Source: Chryseobacterium sp. BGARF1
GTDB lineage: Bacteria; Bacteroidota; Bacteroidia; Flavobacteriales; Weeksellaceae
NCBI RefSeq assembly: GCF_001677955.1
Contig: NZ_LELA01000097.1
Coordinates: forward strand, 1 to 32,312
DNA: 32,312 nt
Direction: 5' to 3'
Below the pieces are notes generated by a model. It did no database searches. It saw only the letters and a list, made by a program, of their open reading frames with translations, and had not been told where the DNA came from. Shown here one piece after another: positions 7,062 through 14,028 of this stretch. Numbering within the stretch: position 1 is the first letter of the stretch; every line of letters starts with the position of its first letter. The translations under genes and the position numbers were made by a program.

Positions 7062-8087
7062 ATGCAAGACGAATTTTACATCAGAAGATGCATTGAGCTC
7101 GCTCAGAAAGCCATCGGAAATACCTACCCAAATCCATTAGTAGGAAGTGTGATTGTTCACAACGGTAAAATAATTGGTGAAGGGTATCATCATAAAGCAG
7201 GTGAAAACCATGCGGAAATCAATGCTATTAATTCCGTTGAAGATAAAAGCCTGATTCCCGAATCTACTATTTATGTTTCTTTGGAACCTTGCGCGCATTT
7301 CGGAAAAACGCCGCCTTGCGCTTTAAAGATTGTCGAACTAGGCTTTAAAAAAGTCGTTATCGGTGCAATGGACTCACATGATAAAGTCAACGGAAAAGGT
7401 AAGAAGATTATTCAGGATGCAGGAATTGAGGTTGTTTCTGGAGTTCTGGAAAAAGAATGTATTGAGTTAAACAAAAGATTTTTCACCTATCACGAAAAGG
7501 CAAGACCTTTTATCATTTTAAAATGGGCTGAGTCTGGTGACCGTTTTATGGATAAAGACTTTAAACCTACTCAAATCAGTAATTCTTTAACTAAACAATT
7601 TGTACATCAACTAAGAAATAATGAACATTCTATTTTGATTGGAACGATGACCGCTTTACGAGACAACCCAAGTCTTACAACAAGAGAAATTGTGGGTAGA
7701 AACCCAATCAGGATTTTGATTGACATTGATTTAAAAGTTCCTTCTGATTTTAATATTTACAGCAATGAAGCCGAAACTTTGGTTTTCAATTCTGTAAAAG
7801 AAGGTCAAGAAGGAAATATAAAATTTATCAAAACTTCAAGAGAGAATTTCATTGAAAATATGTTGAAGAAATTACACGAACTTCAGATACAGTCCATCAT
7901 TGTGGAAGGCGGAAGTTTAGTTCTTCAACAATTCATCGATGCTGATTTATGGGATGAAACGATTGTTATTAAAAATAAAAATTTAGTTTTAGAAAACGGA
8001 ACGAAAGCTCCAAGATTTAATCAAACTCCTCTTGAAATACAAGATTTCAGAGACAATGTTATTGAATTTTATAAAAATTCTCACTAA
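7062..8087 (+). CDS. ribD: Bifunctional riboflavin biosynthesis protein RibD (deaminase/reductase)
   Basis: A 341-aa cytoplasmic enzyme for two consecutive steps of riboflavin synthesis: deamination of 2,5-diamino-6-ribosylamino-pyrimidinone 5'-phosphate, then reduction of the ribosyl side chain with NADPH. The N-terminal cytidine-deaminase-like domain (about 1-145) has the zinc motif HAE (H50, E52) and PCAHFGKTPPC (C77, C86). The C-terminal reductase domain (about 150-341) carries RPFIILKWAESGD and the IIVEGGSLVLQQFI nucleotide-binding stretch near 295. Length is slightly below E. coli RibD (367 aa). I saw no FMN riboswitch upstream. The YigZ gene begins 11 bp downstream, so the two likely form an operon. 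Confidence 0.95.
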   Translation: MQDEFYIRRCIELAQKAIGNTYPNPLVGSVIVHNGKIIGEGYHHKAGENHAEINAINSVEDKSLIPESTIYVSLEPCAHFGKTPPCALKIVELGFKKVVIGAMDSHDKVNGKGKKIIQDAGIEVVSGVLEKECIELNKRFFTYHEKARPFIILKWAESGDRFMDKDFKPTQISNSLTKQFVHQLRNNEHSILIGTMTALRDNPSLTTREIVGRNPIRILIDIDLKVPSDFNIYSNEAETLVFNSVKEGQEGNIKFIKTSRENFIENMLKKLHELQIQSIIVEGGSLVLQQFIDADLWDETIVIKNKNLVLENGTKAPRFNQTPLEIQDFRDNVIEFYKNSH

Positions 8088-8098
8088 GAAGCCGACAA

Positions 8099-8704
8099 AT
8101 GCTGCACGAATACAAAACCATAGAAAAACCTGTAGAAAACACTTTGCTTAAAGAAAAAGGAAGCAAATTCATTGGTTTTGCTTTTCCGGTTAATAATGAA
8201 GCTGAACTTAAAAGTGCTTTAGAGAAAATCAGAACAGAGCATCCGAAGGCGACGCATCATTGCTATGCTTTCAGAATGGGTTTAAATGGTGAAAATTATC
8301 GCGCAAACGATGATGGAGAACCTTCAGGAAGTGCAGGATTACCAATTTACAATCAACTTTTAGCTAACGAAATAACAAATGTTTTGGTAATCAGCGTTCG
8401 TTATTATGGTGGAACAAAACTAGGTGTTTCTGGTTTGGTAAAAGCATATAAAGAATGTGCTAAAATTACATTAGAAGAAGCTCAAATCATTACAAAAGAA
8501 TTAGAAACTGAAATCGAAATTCAGTTCCAATTCAATCAGCAGAATCTTATTTTCACTTTACTCTCAAAATTTGACGCCAAAGTTTTGAATTTTGACGCTA
8601 ATGAAAATTGTATTTTGACTGCTTCATTAAAAACAGCACAAAAAGAAAGCATCTCAGAAAAACTATCTGAGATGCAACATATTTTTTTTGAATTTAAAGA
8701 TTAA
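8099..8704 (+). CDS. YigZ/IMPACT family protein
   Basis: A 201-aa protein. The N-terminal IMPACT/UPF0029 domain (about 15-125) is recognised by KGSKFIGFAFPV, HHCYAFR, NDDGEPSGSAGLPI and VRYYGGTKLGVSGLVKAY. The C-terminal DUF1949-like ferredoxin fold follows (about 140-200). E. coli YigZ and the YvyE group are of this type. Structural work suggests nucleic-acid or ribosome association, but no reaction is established. It lies 11 bp after ribD. Its stop is separated by only 1 bp from the stop of the convergent zinc-peptidase gene, and the 3' part of its coding sequence contains a terminator-like hairpin. Confidence 0.9.
   Translation: MLHEYKTIEKPVENTLLKEKGSKFIGFAFPVNNEAELKSALEKIRTEHPKATHHCYAFRMGLNGENYRANDDGEPSGSAGLPIYNQLLANEITNVLVISVRYYGGTKLGVSGLVKAYKECAKITLEEAQIITKELETEIEIQFQFNQQNLIFTLLSKFDAKVLNFDANENCILTASLKTAQKESISEKLSEMQHIFFEFKD
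8649..8689. terminator. Bidirectional terminator inside the 3' end of the yigZ-like gene
   Basis: GCATCTCAGA (8649-8658) and TCTGAGATGC (8666-8675) make a perfect 10-bp stem with a 7-nt loop. On the plus strand it is followed, after 6 nt, by eight T (8682-8689). On the minus strand the stem is followed directly by TTTCTTTTTG. It can therefore serve both convergent genes, whose stops are 1 bp apart. Confidence 0.7.
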
Positions 8705-8705
8705 A

Positions 8706-9395
8706 TTAATCTCTTCGACCTCCCATTAAAAGAGAAGCAAAATATATCAACTGTGCTAAAGAACCTAAAGCTGCGACTAAATAAGTTCGTGCTGCCCAAG
8801 TAAGACTGTCTTTTACTCCAACAAATTCTTCTGCGGTAACTGTTCCTGTATCTTTCAGCCACTTCATCGCTCGATTACTCGCATCATATTCCACAGGAAG
8901 TGTAATAAAAGCAAAAAGTGTAGTTAATGCAAACATAATTACTCCAAGCAAGAGAATCAATCTATTCCCACTCATTGCCATAACAACAATACCTCCCATC
9001 AATACAAACTGCATTAAATTTGAACTGATGCTTACAACGGGAACCAATTTTGACCTCAGTTGTAGCATTGAATAACCTACAGCGTGTTGAACGGCGTGAC
9101 CACACTCATGAGCTGCAACGGCTGCTGCAGCTGCATTTCTTTGCATATAAACTGCCTCAGAAAGATTTACCGTTTTATCTGCTGGATTATAATGGTCTGT
9201 TAATTGCCCAGGAACCGAAATCACTTGCACATCATGAATATTATTATCTCTCAACATCTTTTCGGCAACTTCTTTACCCGACATTCCGTTTCTGAGATGT
9301 ACGTTTGAATAATATTCAAATTTAGATTTTAATCTTGAGGAAACAAACCAGCTTACCAGCATTGCAACTCCTATGATAAGATAATAACCTGTCAT
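8706..9395 (-). CDS. Membrane-bound neutral zinc metallopeptidase (YugP-like, Zn_peptidase_2)
   Basis: A 229-aa integral membrane protein. An N-terminal membrane helix (about 3-20) is followed by a soluble segment with IHDVQVISVPGQLTDHYNP and then the zinc site AAHECGHAVQHA (H96, E97, H100). More hydrophobic segments follow (about 117-140, 145-165, 205-222). VEYDASNRAMKWL supplies the likely third ligand E169. This matches the uncharacterised peptidase group typified by B. subtilis YugP; substrates are not known. The gene is convergent with the yigZ-like gene and divergent from the acetyltransferase-like gene. The start at 9395 sits directly before the first membrane helix. Confidence 0.88.
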   Translation of the reverse strand: MTGYYLIIGVAMLVSWFVSSRLKSKFEYYSNVHLRNGMSGKEVAEKMLRDNNIHDVQVISVPGQLTDHYNPADKTVNLSEAVYMQRNAAAAAVAAHECGHAVQHAVGYSMLQLRSKLVPVVSISSNLMQFVLMGGIVVMAMSGNRLILLLGVIMFALTTLFAFITLPVEYDASNRAMKWLKDTGTVTAEEFVGVKDSLTWAARTYLVAALGSLAQLIYFASLLMGGRRD

Positions 9396-9469
9396 TTTAT
9401 TTAAATTTAGTATATAATAATTCTTATAATTGATGTAAAAATTGTGCCAAAGTTTTAGGTTTTATTAAT

Positions 9470-9477
9470 TATATTTG
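9470..9477 (+). promoter_or_regulatory. -7 promoter element for the GNAT-like gene
   Basis: TATATTTG matches TAnnTTTG, 22 bp before the ATG at 9500. A TTG at 9442-9444 is the nearest -33 candidate but is 25 nt away, slightly too far. Confidence 0.5.
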
Positions 9478-9499
9478 TGGTTCTATTTACCCGAAAACT

Positions 9500-10624
9500 A
9501 TGTCAAAAGTTTCCATTCTTGAAGTAAAAACTCCCGAAGATTTAAAGCAATTTGTAAAATTCCCAATGAATTTATACAAAAACAATCCCTATTATGTTCC
9601 TTCATTTATAAAAGATGAACTGAACGTTTGGAATCCTCAGGAAAATCCTGCCTTGCAATATTCTGAAGCAAAGCAGTTTTTAGCTTGGAAAGACAATAAA
9701 ATAGTTGGAAGAATTGCAGTAATCATCAATCATAAAGAAGAAAAAGAACTTGGTATCAAAAAAGTTCGTTTCGGATGGATTGATTTTATTGATGACGCAG
9801 AAGTTTCTAAAGCGCTAATCGACACTGCTGTAAATTACGCTAAAGAACATCAAATCGACAACATTGAAGGCCCAATGGGTTTTACCAATCTTGATAAAGC
9901 AGGAATGCTAACTTTCGGGTTTGAGAAAATCGCTACCATGATTGGAATTTACAATCATGAATATTACCCGAAACATATTGAAAATCTTGGCCTTGTAAAA
10001 GAAAAAGAATGGGTAGAATTTGAAATGAATTTCCCAAAAGTACTTCCTCCAAAAGTAGAAAAATTCAGCTCATTGATTGCTGAAAAATATAACTTAAGAG
10101 TGCTAAATTTCCAAAACAAAGAAGAGATTTTACCTTACGTAAAACCAATGTTTAAGCTGCTTGACGAAACTTACAAACATCTTTCAACCTATACTCCTAT
10201 TTCTGAGGAACAAATCAAAACATACAAAGAGAAATTCTTCCCAATGATTGCCAAAAACTACGTCATCTGCGTAGTTGATGAGCATGATGAGTTGGTTTCT
10301 TTTGCTGTTACAATGCCTTCTTATTCTAAAGCTTTACAAAAATCGAAAGGAAAACTTTTCCCTTTCGGATGGTGGCATTTCTTACAGGCTCAAAAGAAAA
10401 ACGACCGCGCTAATTTTTACTTGATTGGAATTCATCCAGAATACCAAAGACGTGGTGTTACCGCTATTATTTTTAAAGAAATTTTCGTGCGATTCAACAA
10501 TATGGGAATCGATTTCGCGGAAACCAATCCTGAGTTGGAAGAAAACAAAAGTGTGCAGGTTCTTTGGCAAGATTACAATCCTACAAATCATAAAAGAAGA
10601 AGAACTTATTCTTTAAAATTCTAA
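9500..10624 (+). CDS. GNAT-fold acetyltransferase-like protein
   Basis: A 374-aa cytoplasmic protein without membrane segments. The N-terminal half (1-180) begins MSKVSILEVKTPEDLKQFVKF and has WKDNKIVGRIAVIINH, typical of GNAT strands beta2-beta4. The C-terminal half contains NFYLIGIHPEYQRRGVTA (about 305-322), where QRRGVT resembles the acetyl-CoA-binding Q/RxxGxG/A loop. It belongs to a family widespread in Bacteroidota usually labelled hypothetical or N-acetyltransferase; the substrate is not known. The stop is followed after 1 bp by a 58-aa membrane ORF. The last 65 codons are present again, truncated at the 5' side, at 11927-12141. Confidence 0.75.
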   Translation: MSKVSILEVKTPEDLKQFVKFPMNLYKNNPYYVPSFIKDELNVWNPQENPALQYSEAKQFLAWKDNKIVGRIAVIINHKEEKELGIKKVRFGWIDFIDDAEVSKALIDTAVNYAKEHQIDNIEGPMGFTNLDKAGMLTFGFEKIATMIGIYNHEYYPKHIENLGLVKEKEWVEFEMNFPKVLPPKVEKFSSLIAEKYNLRVLNFQNKEEILPYVKPMFKLLDETYKHLSTYTPISEEQIKTYKEKFFPMIAKNYVICVVDEHDELVSFAVTMPSYSKALQKSKGKLFPFGWWHFLQAQKKNDRANFYLIGIHPEYQRRGVTAIIFKEIFVRFNNMGIDFAETNPELEENKSVQVLWQDYNPTNHKRRRTYSLKF

Positions 10625-11926
10625 TATGAAACCACATCTTATTATTTTCGCTATTTTGATCGCAGGATTCGCTGTTTATAATATTTTCTTTGCCCTAGCG
10701 GATGACAGATCAAATACGCTTATAAACATTGTTTATTCAAGCGTGCTTTTTGCTTATATTTCTTTTATGGCTTTCACAGTGCTTAAAAAACTGAGGAAAT
10801 AATATAAATCGATTAATTTTAATCATATTTTTATAAATAAATAATCATTAATTTTTGAGCCACATTGATATGAAAGAAATTTTAAAATTAATCCTTATTA
10901 GCTTATTATTTAATTCAACACACATTTACTGTCAGGAATTTTATGTGAATAGCAGCGTAGGTTCTCCTTTGACCAATCACGTACATAAATTTAATATTAA
11001 TAATTCTACTGAAGTATCTCAAAACGTCTGCACTCCATCTGCTAATATGGATTCTTATTCAGATATTGCTATTGACAGTTCTAACAATATATATTACATA
11101 TCACAAGTTGGTCTATTATACAAAGAAAGTACTACAACTTCCAATTGCACTTATTTGGGTCATTTTTCTACAAATCCAGGAGTAGAATATGGCATTATAA
11201 ACTCACTTACAGCAGATTCCGGGAATTTTTTATACGCTTTGGGCGGGAATAATATATTGTTCAGATATGACATTAACACAGGTGTTTTCTCTAATTTAGG
11301 AATAATACCTAATTCACAAACTGCAGGAGGAGATCTCTTCTTCTATGAAAACAGACTTTTTCTCCTTACTACAACTGGAATACTTGAAATTAATATGGCC
11401 AACCCTTCAGAAAGTTGCCCTTTCATGGACATAAACTTACCCCAATTATATGCCGGTTTTTCCATCAATTATGGAACACATTCAAAGGCTTATATTTTGA
11501 GCAATAGCTTAAATTCATCTTTTCAAGTAATTTCTACACTTCATGAAGTTGATATGGTTAATAAGCAACTAGGAAACGCCATAAGAATCTATAATCACAA
11601 TATTTATGGCGCAGCTGCATATTATAATTTAACTTCCACAAACTCTAGTTGTATACCCATTCTCAGTACGGAGGAAAAAATTTTTGACAATGATTATTTA
11701 AATGTAATTAATCCCGCAAAAAGTAAAATTATTTGTCAGACAAATTTAAAGAGAAGTGAAATAATTTCAATTCGGCTATATGATAATTTAGGAAGGTTGA
11801 TAAAAGATTTCTCAAACCAAAAAAATATTGAGAGTTTAGACATTTTAGGAATTCCATCAGGTAACTATTTATTAACGCTCAGTACCAAAAACGGGAAAAC
11901 ATACACAAAAAAAATAATTACCGAAA
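10409..11926 (+). repeat. Tandem duplication, unit 1 (1518 bp)
   Basis: This unit runs from the 11-mer GCTAATTTTTA inside the GNAT gene to the next occurrence of that 11-mer at the end of the first T9SS gene. It contains the GNAT 3' end, the first 58-aa ORF and the first T9SS gene. Unit 2 (11927-13440) repeats all three parts in the same order and orientation. Confidence 0.9.
10626..10802 (+). CDS. 58-aa membrane miniprotein, copy 1
   Basis: A small ORF starting 1 bp after the GNAT stop. The protein is MKPHLIIFAILIAGFAVYN followed by IFFALADD, a short polar turn, then a second hydrophobic segment (about 33-52) and a basic end LKKLRK. Two membrane helices in a hairpin are predicted. I do not recognise a family. 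Reality is supported by its conserved duplicate at 12143-12319: same length, same topology, about 80% nucleotide identity with 11 of 58 residues changed, mostly conservatively, and no frameshift. Spacing implies translational coupling to the GNAT gene. Confidence 0.7.
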   Translation: MKPHLIIFAILIAGFAVYNIFFALADDRSNTLINIVYSSVLFAYISFMAFTVLKKLRK

Positions 11927-11931
11927 GCTAA
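10870..11931 (+). CDS. Secreted T9SS type A protein, paralogue 1
   Basis: A 353-aa exported protein of unknown function. Residues 1-21 (MKEILKLILISLLFNSTHIYC) form a signal peptide. The body carries short strand motifs such as YSDIAIDSSNNIYYIS and LTADSGNFLYALGG that resemble blades of a beta-propeller (NHL/Kelch-like). The last about 75 residues (FDNDYLNVINPAKSKIIC to the end, with IRLYDNLGRLIKDF and GNYLLTLSTKNGKTYTKKI) form a T9SS type A sorting domain, so it should be exported by T9SS and possibly attached to the surface. An in-frame TTG exists at 10855, but the ATG at 10870 directly precedes the signal peptide. The protein is closely related to the gene at 12387-13445. Confidence 0.85.
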   Translation: MKEILKLILISLLFNSTHIYCQEFYVNSSVGSPLTNHVHKFNINNSTEVSQNVCTPSANMDSYSDIAIDSSNNIYYISQVGLLYKESTTTSNCTYLGHFSTNPGVEYGIINSLTADSGNFLYALGGNNILFRYDINTGVFSNLGIIPNSQTAGGDLFFYENRLFLLTTTGILEINMANPSESCPFMDINLPQLYAGFSINYGTHSKAYILSNSLNSSFQVISTLHEVDMVNKQLGNAIRIYNHNIYGAAAYYNLTSTNSSCIPILSTEEKIFDNDYLNVINPAKSKIICQTNLKRSEIISIRLYDNLGRLIKDFSNQKNIESLDILGIPSGNYLLTLSTKNGKTYTKKIITES

Positions 11932-12141
11932 TTTTTATTAATCAGAATTCATGCGGAATATCAAAGACGTGGTGTAACGGCAATTATTTTCAAGGAAATT
12001 TTCGTGCGTTTCAACAGTATGGGAATCGATTTTGCTGAAACTAATCCTGAATTGGAAGAGAATAAAAGTGTACAAGTTTTATGGCAAGACTATAATCCAA
12101 CCAATCACAAAAGAAGAAGAACATATTCTTTAAAATTCTAA
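11927..12141 (+). pseudogene. 5'-truncated copy of the GNAT-like gene (last 65 codons)
   Basis: From 11944 to the stop at 12139-12141 the sequence reads, in one frame, RIHAEYQRRGVTAIIFKEIF and continues to RRRTYSLKF, matching the C-terminus of the protein encoded at 9500-10624. Upstream homology continues to 11927 but has lost one base (TATTAATC where a TATTTAATC-like sequence would be expected), so the frame is broken, and there is no in-frame start. Over 64 aligned codons I count 2 amino-acid replacements and about 22 silent codon changes, which is not the pattern of a dead fragment that diverged in place. Confidence 0.9.
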
Positions 12142-12142
12142 C

Positions 12143-12319
12143 ATGAAAATACACCTTATTATTTTCGCTATTTTAATTGCTGGTTTTGCTGTTTATAATT
12201 TATTTTTTGCTCTGGAAGATGACAGAATGAATACTCTGGTAAACATTGTTTATGCGAGTCTACTTTTTGGTTATATTTCTTTTATGGCATTTACAGTGTT
12301 AAAAAAAATGAAAAATTAA
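12143..12319 (+). CDS. 58-aa membrane miniprotein, copy 2
   Basis: The duplicate of the ORF at 10626-10802, again 1 bp after a GNAT stop (here of the truncated fragment). It starts MKIHLIIFAILIAGFAVYN, continues LFFALEDD, has a second hydrophobic segment and ends KKMKN. Two membrane helices are predicted, with the same length as copy 1. Because the upstream GNAT copy is not translated, this copy would have lost its coupled translation. Whether it is expressed is unknown. Confidence 0.6.
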   Translation: MKIHLIIFAILIAGFAVYNLFFALEDDRMNTLVNIVYASLLFGYISFMAFTVLKKMKN

Positions 12320-12386
12320 TATAATCCAATTGATTTTAATCATATTTTTGTGAATAAATAATTAGAAATTTTTGAGCCACACTGAT

Positions 12387-13445
12387 ATGAAAGAAATTTT
12401 AAAATTAACCCTTATTAGCTTATTATTTAATTCAACACACATTTACTGTCAGGAATTTTATGTGAATAGCAGCGTAGGTTCTCCTTTGATTAATCAAGTA
12501 TATAAATTTAATATTAATAATTCTACTGAAGTATCTCAAAACGTCTGCACTCCAACTGCTAATATGAATTCTTATTCAGATATTGCTATTGACAGCTCTA
12601 ACAATATATATTACATATCACAAGCTGGTCTATTATACAAAGAAAGTACTACAACTTCCAATTGTACTTATCTGGGTGATTTTTCTACAAATCAAGGAGT
12701 AACGTATGGTTCTAACTCACTTACAGCTGATTCCGGGAATTTTTTATACGCTTTGGCCGGGAGTAATATATTGGTCAGATATGACACCAACACAGGTGTT
12801 TTCTCTAATTTAGGAATAATACCTAATTCACATACTGCAGGAGGAGATCTTTTCTTCTATGAAAACAGACTTTTTCTCCTTACTACAACTGGAATACTTG
12901 AAATTAATATGGCCAATCCTGCACAAAGTTGCCCTTTCATGGATATATACTTACCCAAATTATATGCCGGCTTTTCCATTAATTATGGGACGCATTCAAA
13001 GGCTTATATTTTGAGCAATAGTATAAATTCATCTTTTCAATATATTTCGACACTTTATGAAGTTGACATGGTTAATAAACAACTAGGAAACGCCATAAGA
13101 ACCTATAATCACAATATTTATGGCGCAGCTGCATCTTATAATTTAACTTCCACAAACTCTAGCTGTATACCTATTCTCAGCACCGAGGAAAACAATTTTG
13201 ACAATGATTATTTAAGTGTAATAAATCCTGCAAAAAACAACATTATTGTCCAAACCAATATAAAGCGTAGTGAAATTATCTCAATTCGGCTATATGATAA
13301 TTCAGGAATGCTCATAAAAGATTTCTCAAATCAAAACAACATTGTCAGATTAGAAATATCAGGTATTGTTTCTGGAAACTACTTACTATCATTAAGTACA
13401 AAAAATGGGAAAACATATACTAAAAAAATAATAATCAAAAGCTAA
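12387..13445 (+). CDS. Secreted T9SS type A protein, paralogue 2
   Basis: A 352-aa protein colinear with the one at 10870-11931: signal peptide MKEILKLTLISLLFNSTHIYC, beta-propeller-like body, and a T9SS type A sorting domain from about residue 275 (FDNDYLSVINPAKNNIIV onward). The first 270 bp differ from paralogue 1 at about 9 sites, while the last 285 bp differ at about 54 sites, so the sorting-domain half is much more diverged than the N-terminal half. ATG 12387 is chosen over the in-frame TTG at 12372 for the same reason as in copy 1. Function is unknown; it is likely a surface or secreted protein. Confidence 0.85.
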   Translation: MKEILKLTLISLLFNSTHIYCQEFYVNSSVGSPLINQVYKFNINNSTEVSQNVCTPTANMNSYSDIAIDSSNNIYYISQAGLLYKESTTTSNCTYLGDFSTNQGVTYGSNSLTADSGNFLYALAGSNILVRYDTNTGVFSNLGIIPNSHTAGGDLFFYENRLFLLTTTGILEINMANPAQSCPFMDIYLPKLYAGFSINYGTHSKAYILSNSINSSFQYISTLYEVDMVNKQLGNAIRTYNHNIYGAAASYNLTSTNSSCIPILSTEENNFDNDYLSVINPAKNNIIVQTNIKRSEIISIRLYDNSGMLIKDFSNQNNIVRLEISGIVSGNYLLSLSTKNGKTYTKKIIIKS

Positions 13446-13529
13446 TTTTTATTGATTCTAAATTATCATTTTTCTCTATTTTCATCAGACTTTTAAGATG
13501 ATTAATTTCATGCTTTATTGTTTATTGCC

Positions 13530-13537
13530 TAAATTTG
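13530..13537 (+). promoter_or_regulatory. -7 element of the nuo operon promoter
   Basis: TAAATTTG matches TAnnTTTG and lies 23 bp before the nuoA ATG, giving a predicted leader of about 18 nt. No good TTTG is visible 17-23 bp upstream. No other promoter-like site is obvious in the 115-bp gap 13446-13560. Confidence 0.55.
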
Positions 13538-13560
13538 CAACTTGAGATAATAATGTAAAA

Positions 13561-13932
13561 ATGAATTTACCTGAAAGTTATATTCCAATCCTTATACAAG
13601 CCGGTGTTGCCATAGGTTTTGTAGCCGTTTCTTTGCTTGGAGCTCATTTTTTGGGACCAAAGCAGAAAAAAGGAAATTCTGTAAAAAACCAAAGTTGGGA
13701 ATGTGGTGTACCTGTTGAAGGAAACGCTAGAACTCCATTTTCAATCAAGTATTTCTTAACTGCAATATTGTTTGTATTATTCGATATCGAAATCGTATTT
13801 TTTTATCCTTATGCTGTAAACTTCAGAGAATTTGGTCTTGAAGGCTTCTTTGCAGTTCTTACATTCGTTGCTATTTTCTTCCTTGCATTTTTTTATGTCT
13901 GGAAACGTGGCGCATTAGACTGGGATAAATAG
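13561..13932 (+). CDS. nuoA: NADH-quinone oxidoreductase subunit A
   Basis: A 123-aa membrane subunit of respiratory complex I, part of the proton-pumping arm next to the quinone tunnel. Three transmembrane helices are evident (about 10-32, 62-85, 95-115). The conserved loop NQSWECGVPVEGNARTPFSI (about 43-62) contains the family-typical ECG and the FSIKYF entry into helix 2, followed by FVLFDIEIVFFYP, a hallmark of NuoA. Length is normal. It is the first gene of the nuo operon, 96 bp before nuoB; that gap holds heptad repeats. Confidence 0.96.
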   Translation: MNLPESYIPILIQAGVAIGFVAVSLLGAHFLGPKQKKGNSVKNQSWECGVPVEGNARTPFSIKYFLTAILFVLFDIEIVFFYPYAVNFREFGLEGFFAVLTFVAIFFLAFFYVWKRGALDWDK

Positions 13933-13944
13933 ATAGAATTATAA

Positions 13945-14020
13945 AATTTTTAATTTAAAATTTTAGATAATGATTTTGAATTGTGTTGATTTAAAATCTA
14001 AAATTTAAAATCTAAAATCA
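13945..14020. repeat. Heptad-repeat element in the nuoA-nuoB gap
   Basis: Left arm in 7-bp phase: AATTTTT, AATTTAA, AATTTTA, GATAATG, ATTTTGA (13945-13979). Right arm: AAAATCT, AAAATTT, AAAATCT, AAAATCA (13993-14020), whose reverse complement repeats the left-arm pattern. The two arms can fold into a long imperfect hairpin ending 8 bp before the nuoB ATG. Confidence 0.65.
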
Positions 14021-14028
14021 TTACAAAA

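Larger units (their letters stand above)
11927..13440 (+). repeat. Tandem duplication, unit 2 (1514 bp)
   Basis: The second copy starts at the GCTAATTTTTA that overlaps the stop of the first T9SS gene and ends where the same 11-mer (13441-13451) overlaps the stop of the second one. Compared with unit 1 by eye, identity is about 87% over the GNAT 3' end, 80% over the 58-aa ORF, 97% over the first quarter of the T9SS gene, 93% over its middle and 81% over its last 285 bp. Confidence 0.9.

Noticed and set aside
10855..10869. TTG starts giving five extra residues on both T9SS paralogues (10855 and 12372)
   Set aside because: The ATG five codons later directly begins a standard signal peptide with a basic n-region; the extension MSH(I/T)D would add an unusual start.
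13446..13560. Heptad-like TTTATTG repeated twice before nuoA
   Set aside because: There are only two units (13514-13520 and 13521-13527) with no further phase and no complementary arm, below the pattern seen in the real arrays.
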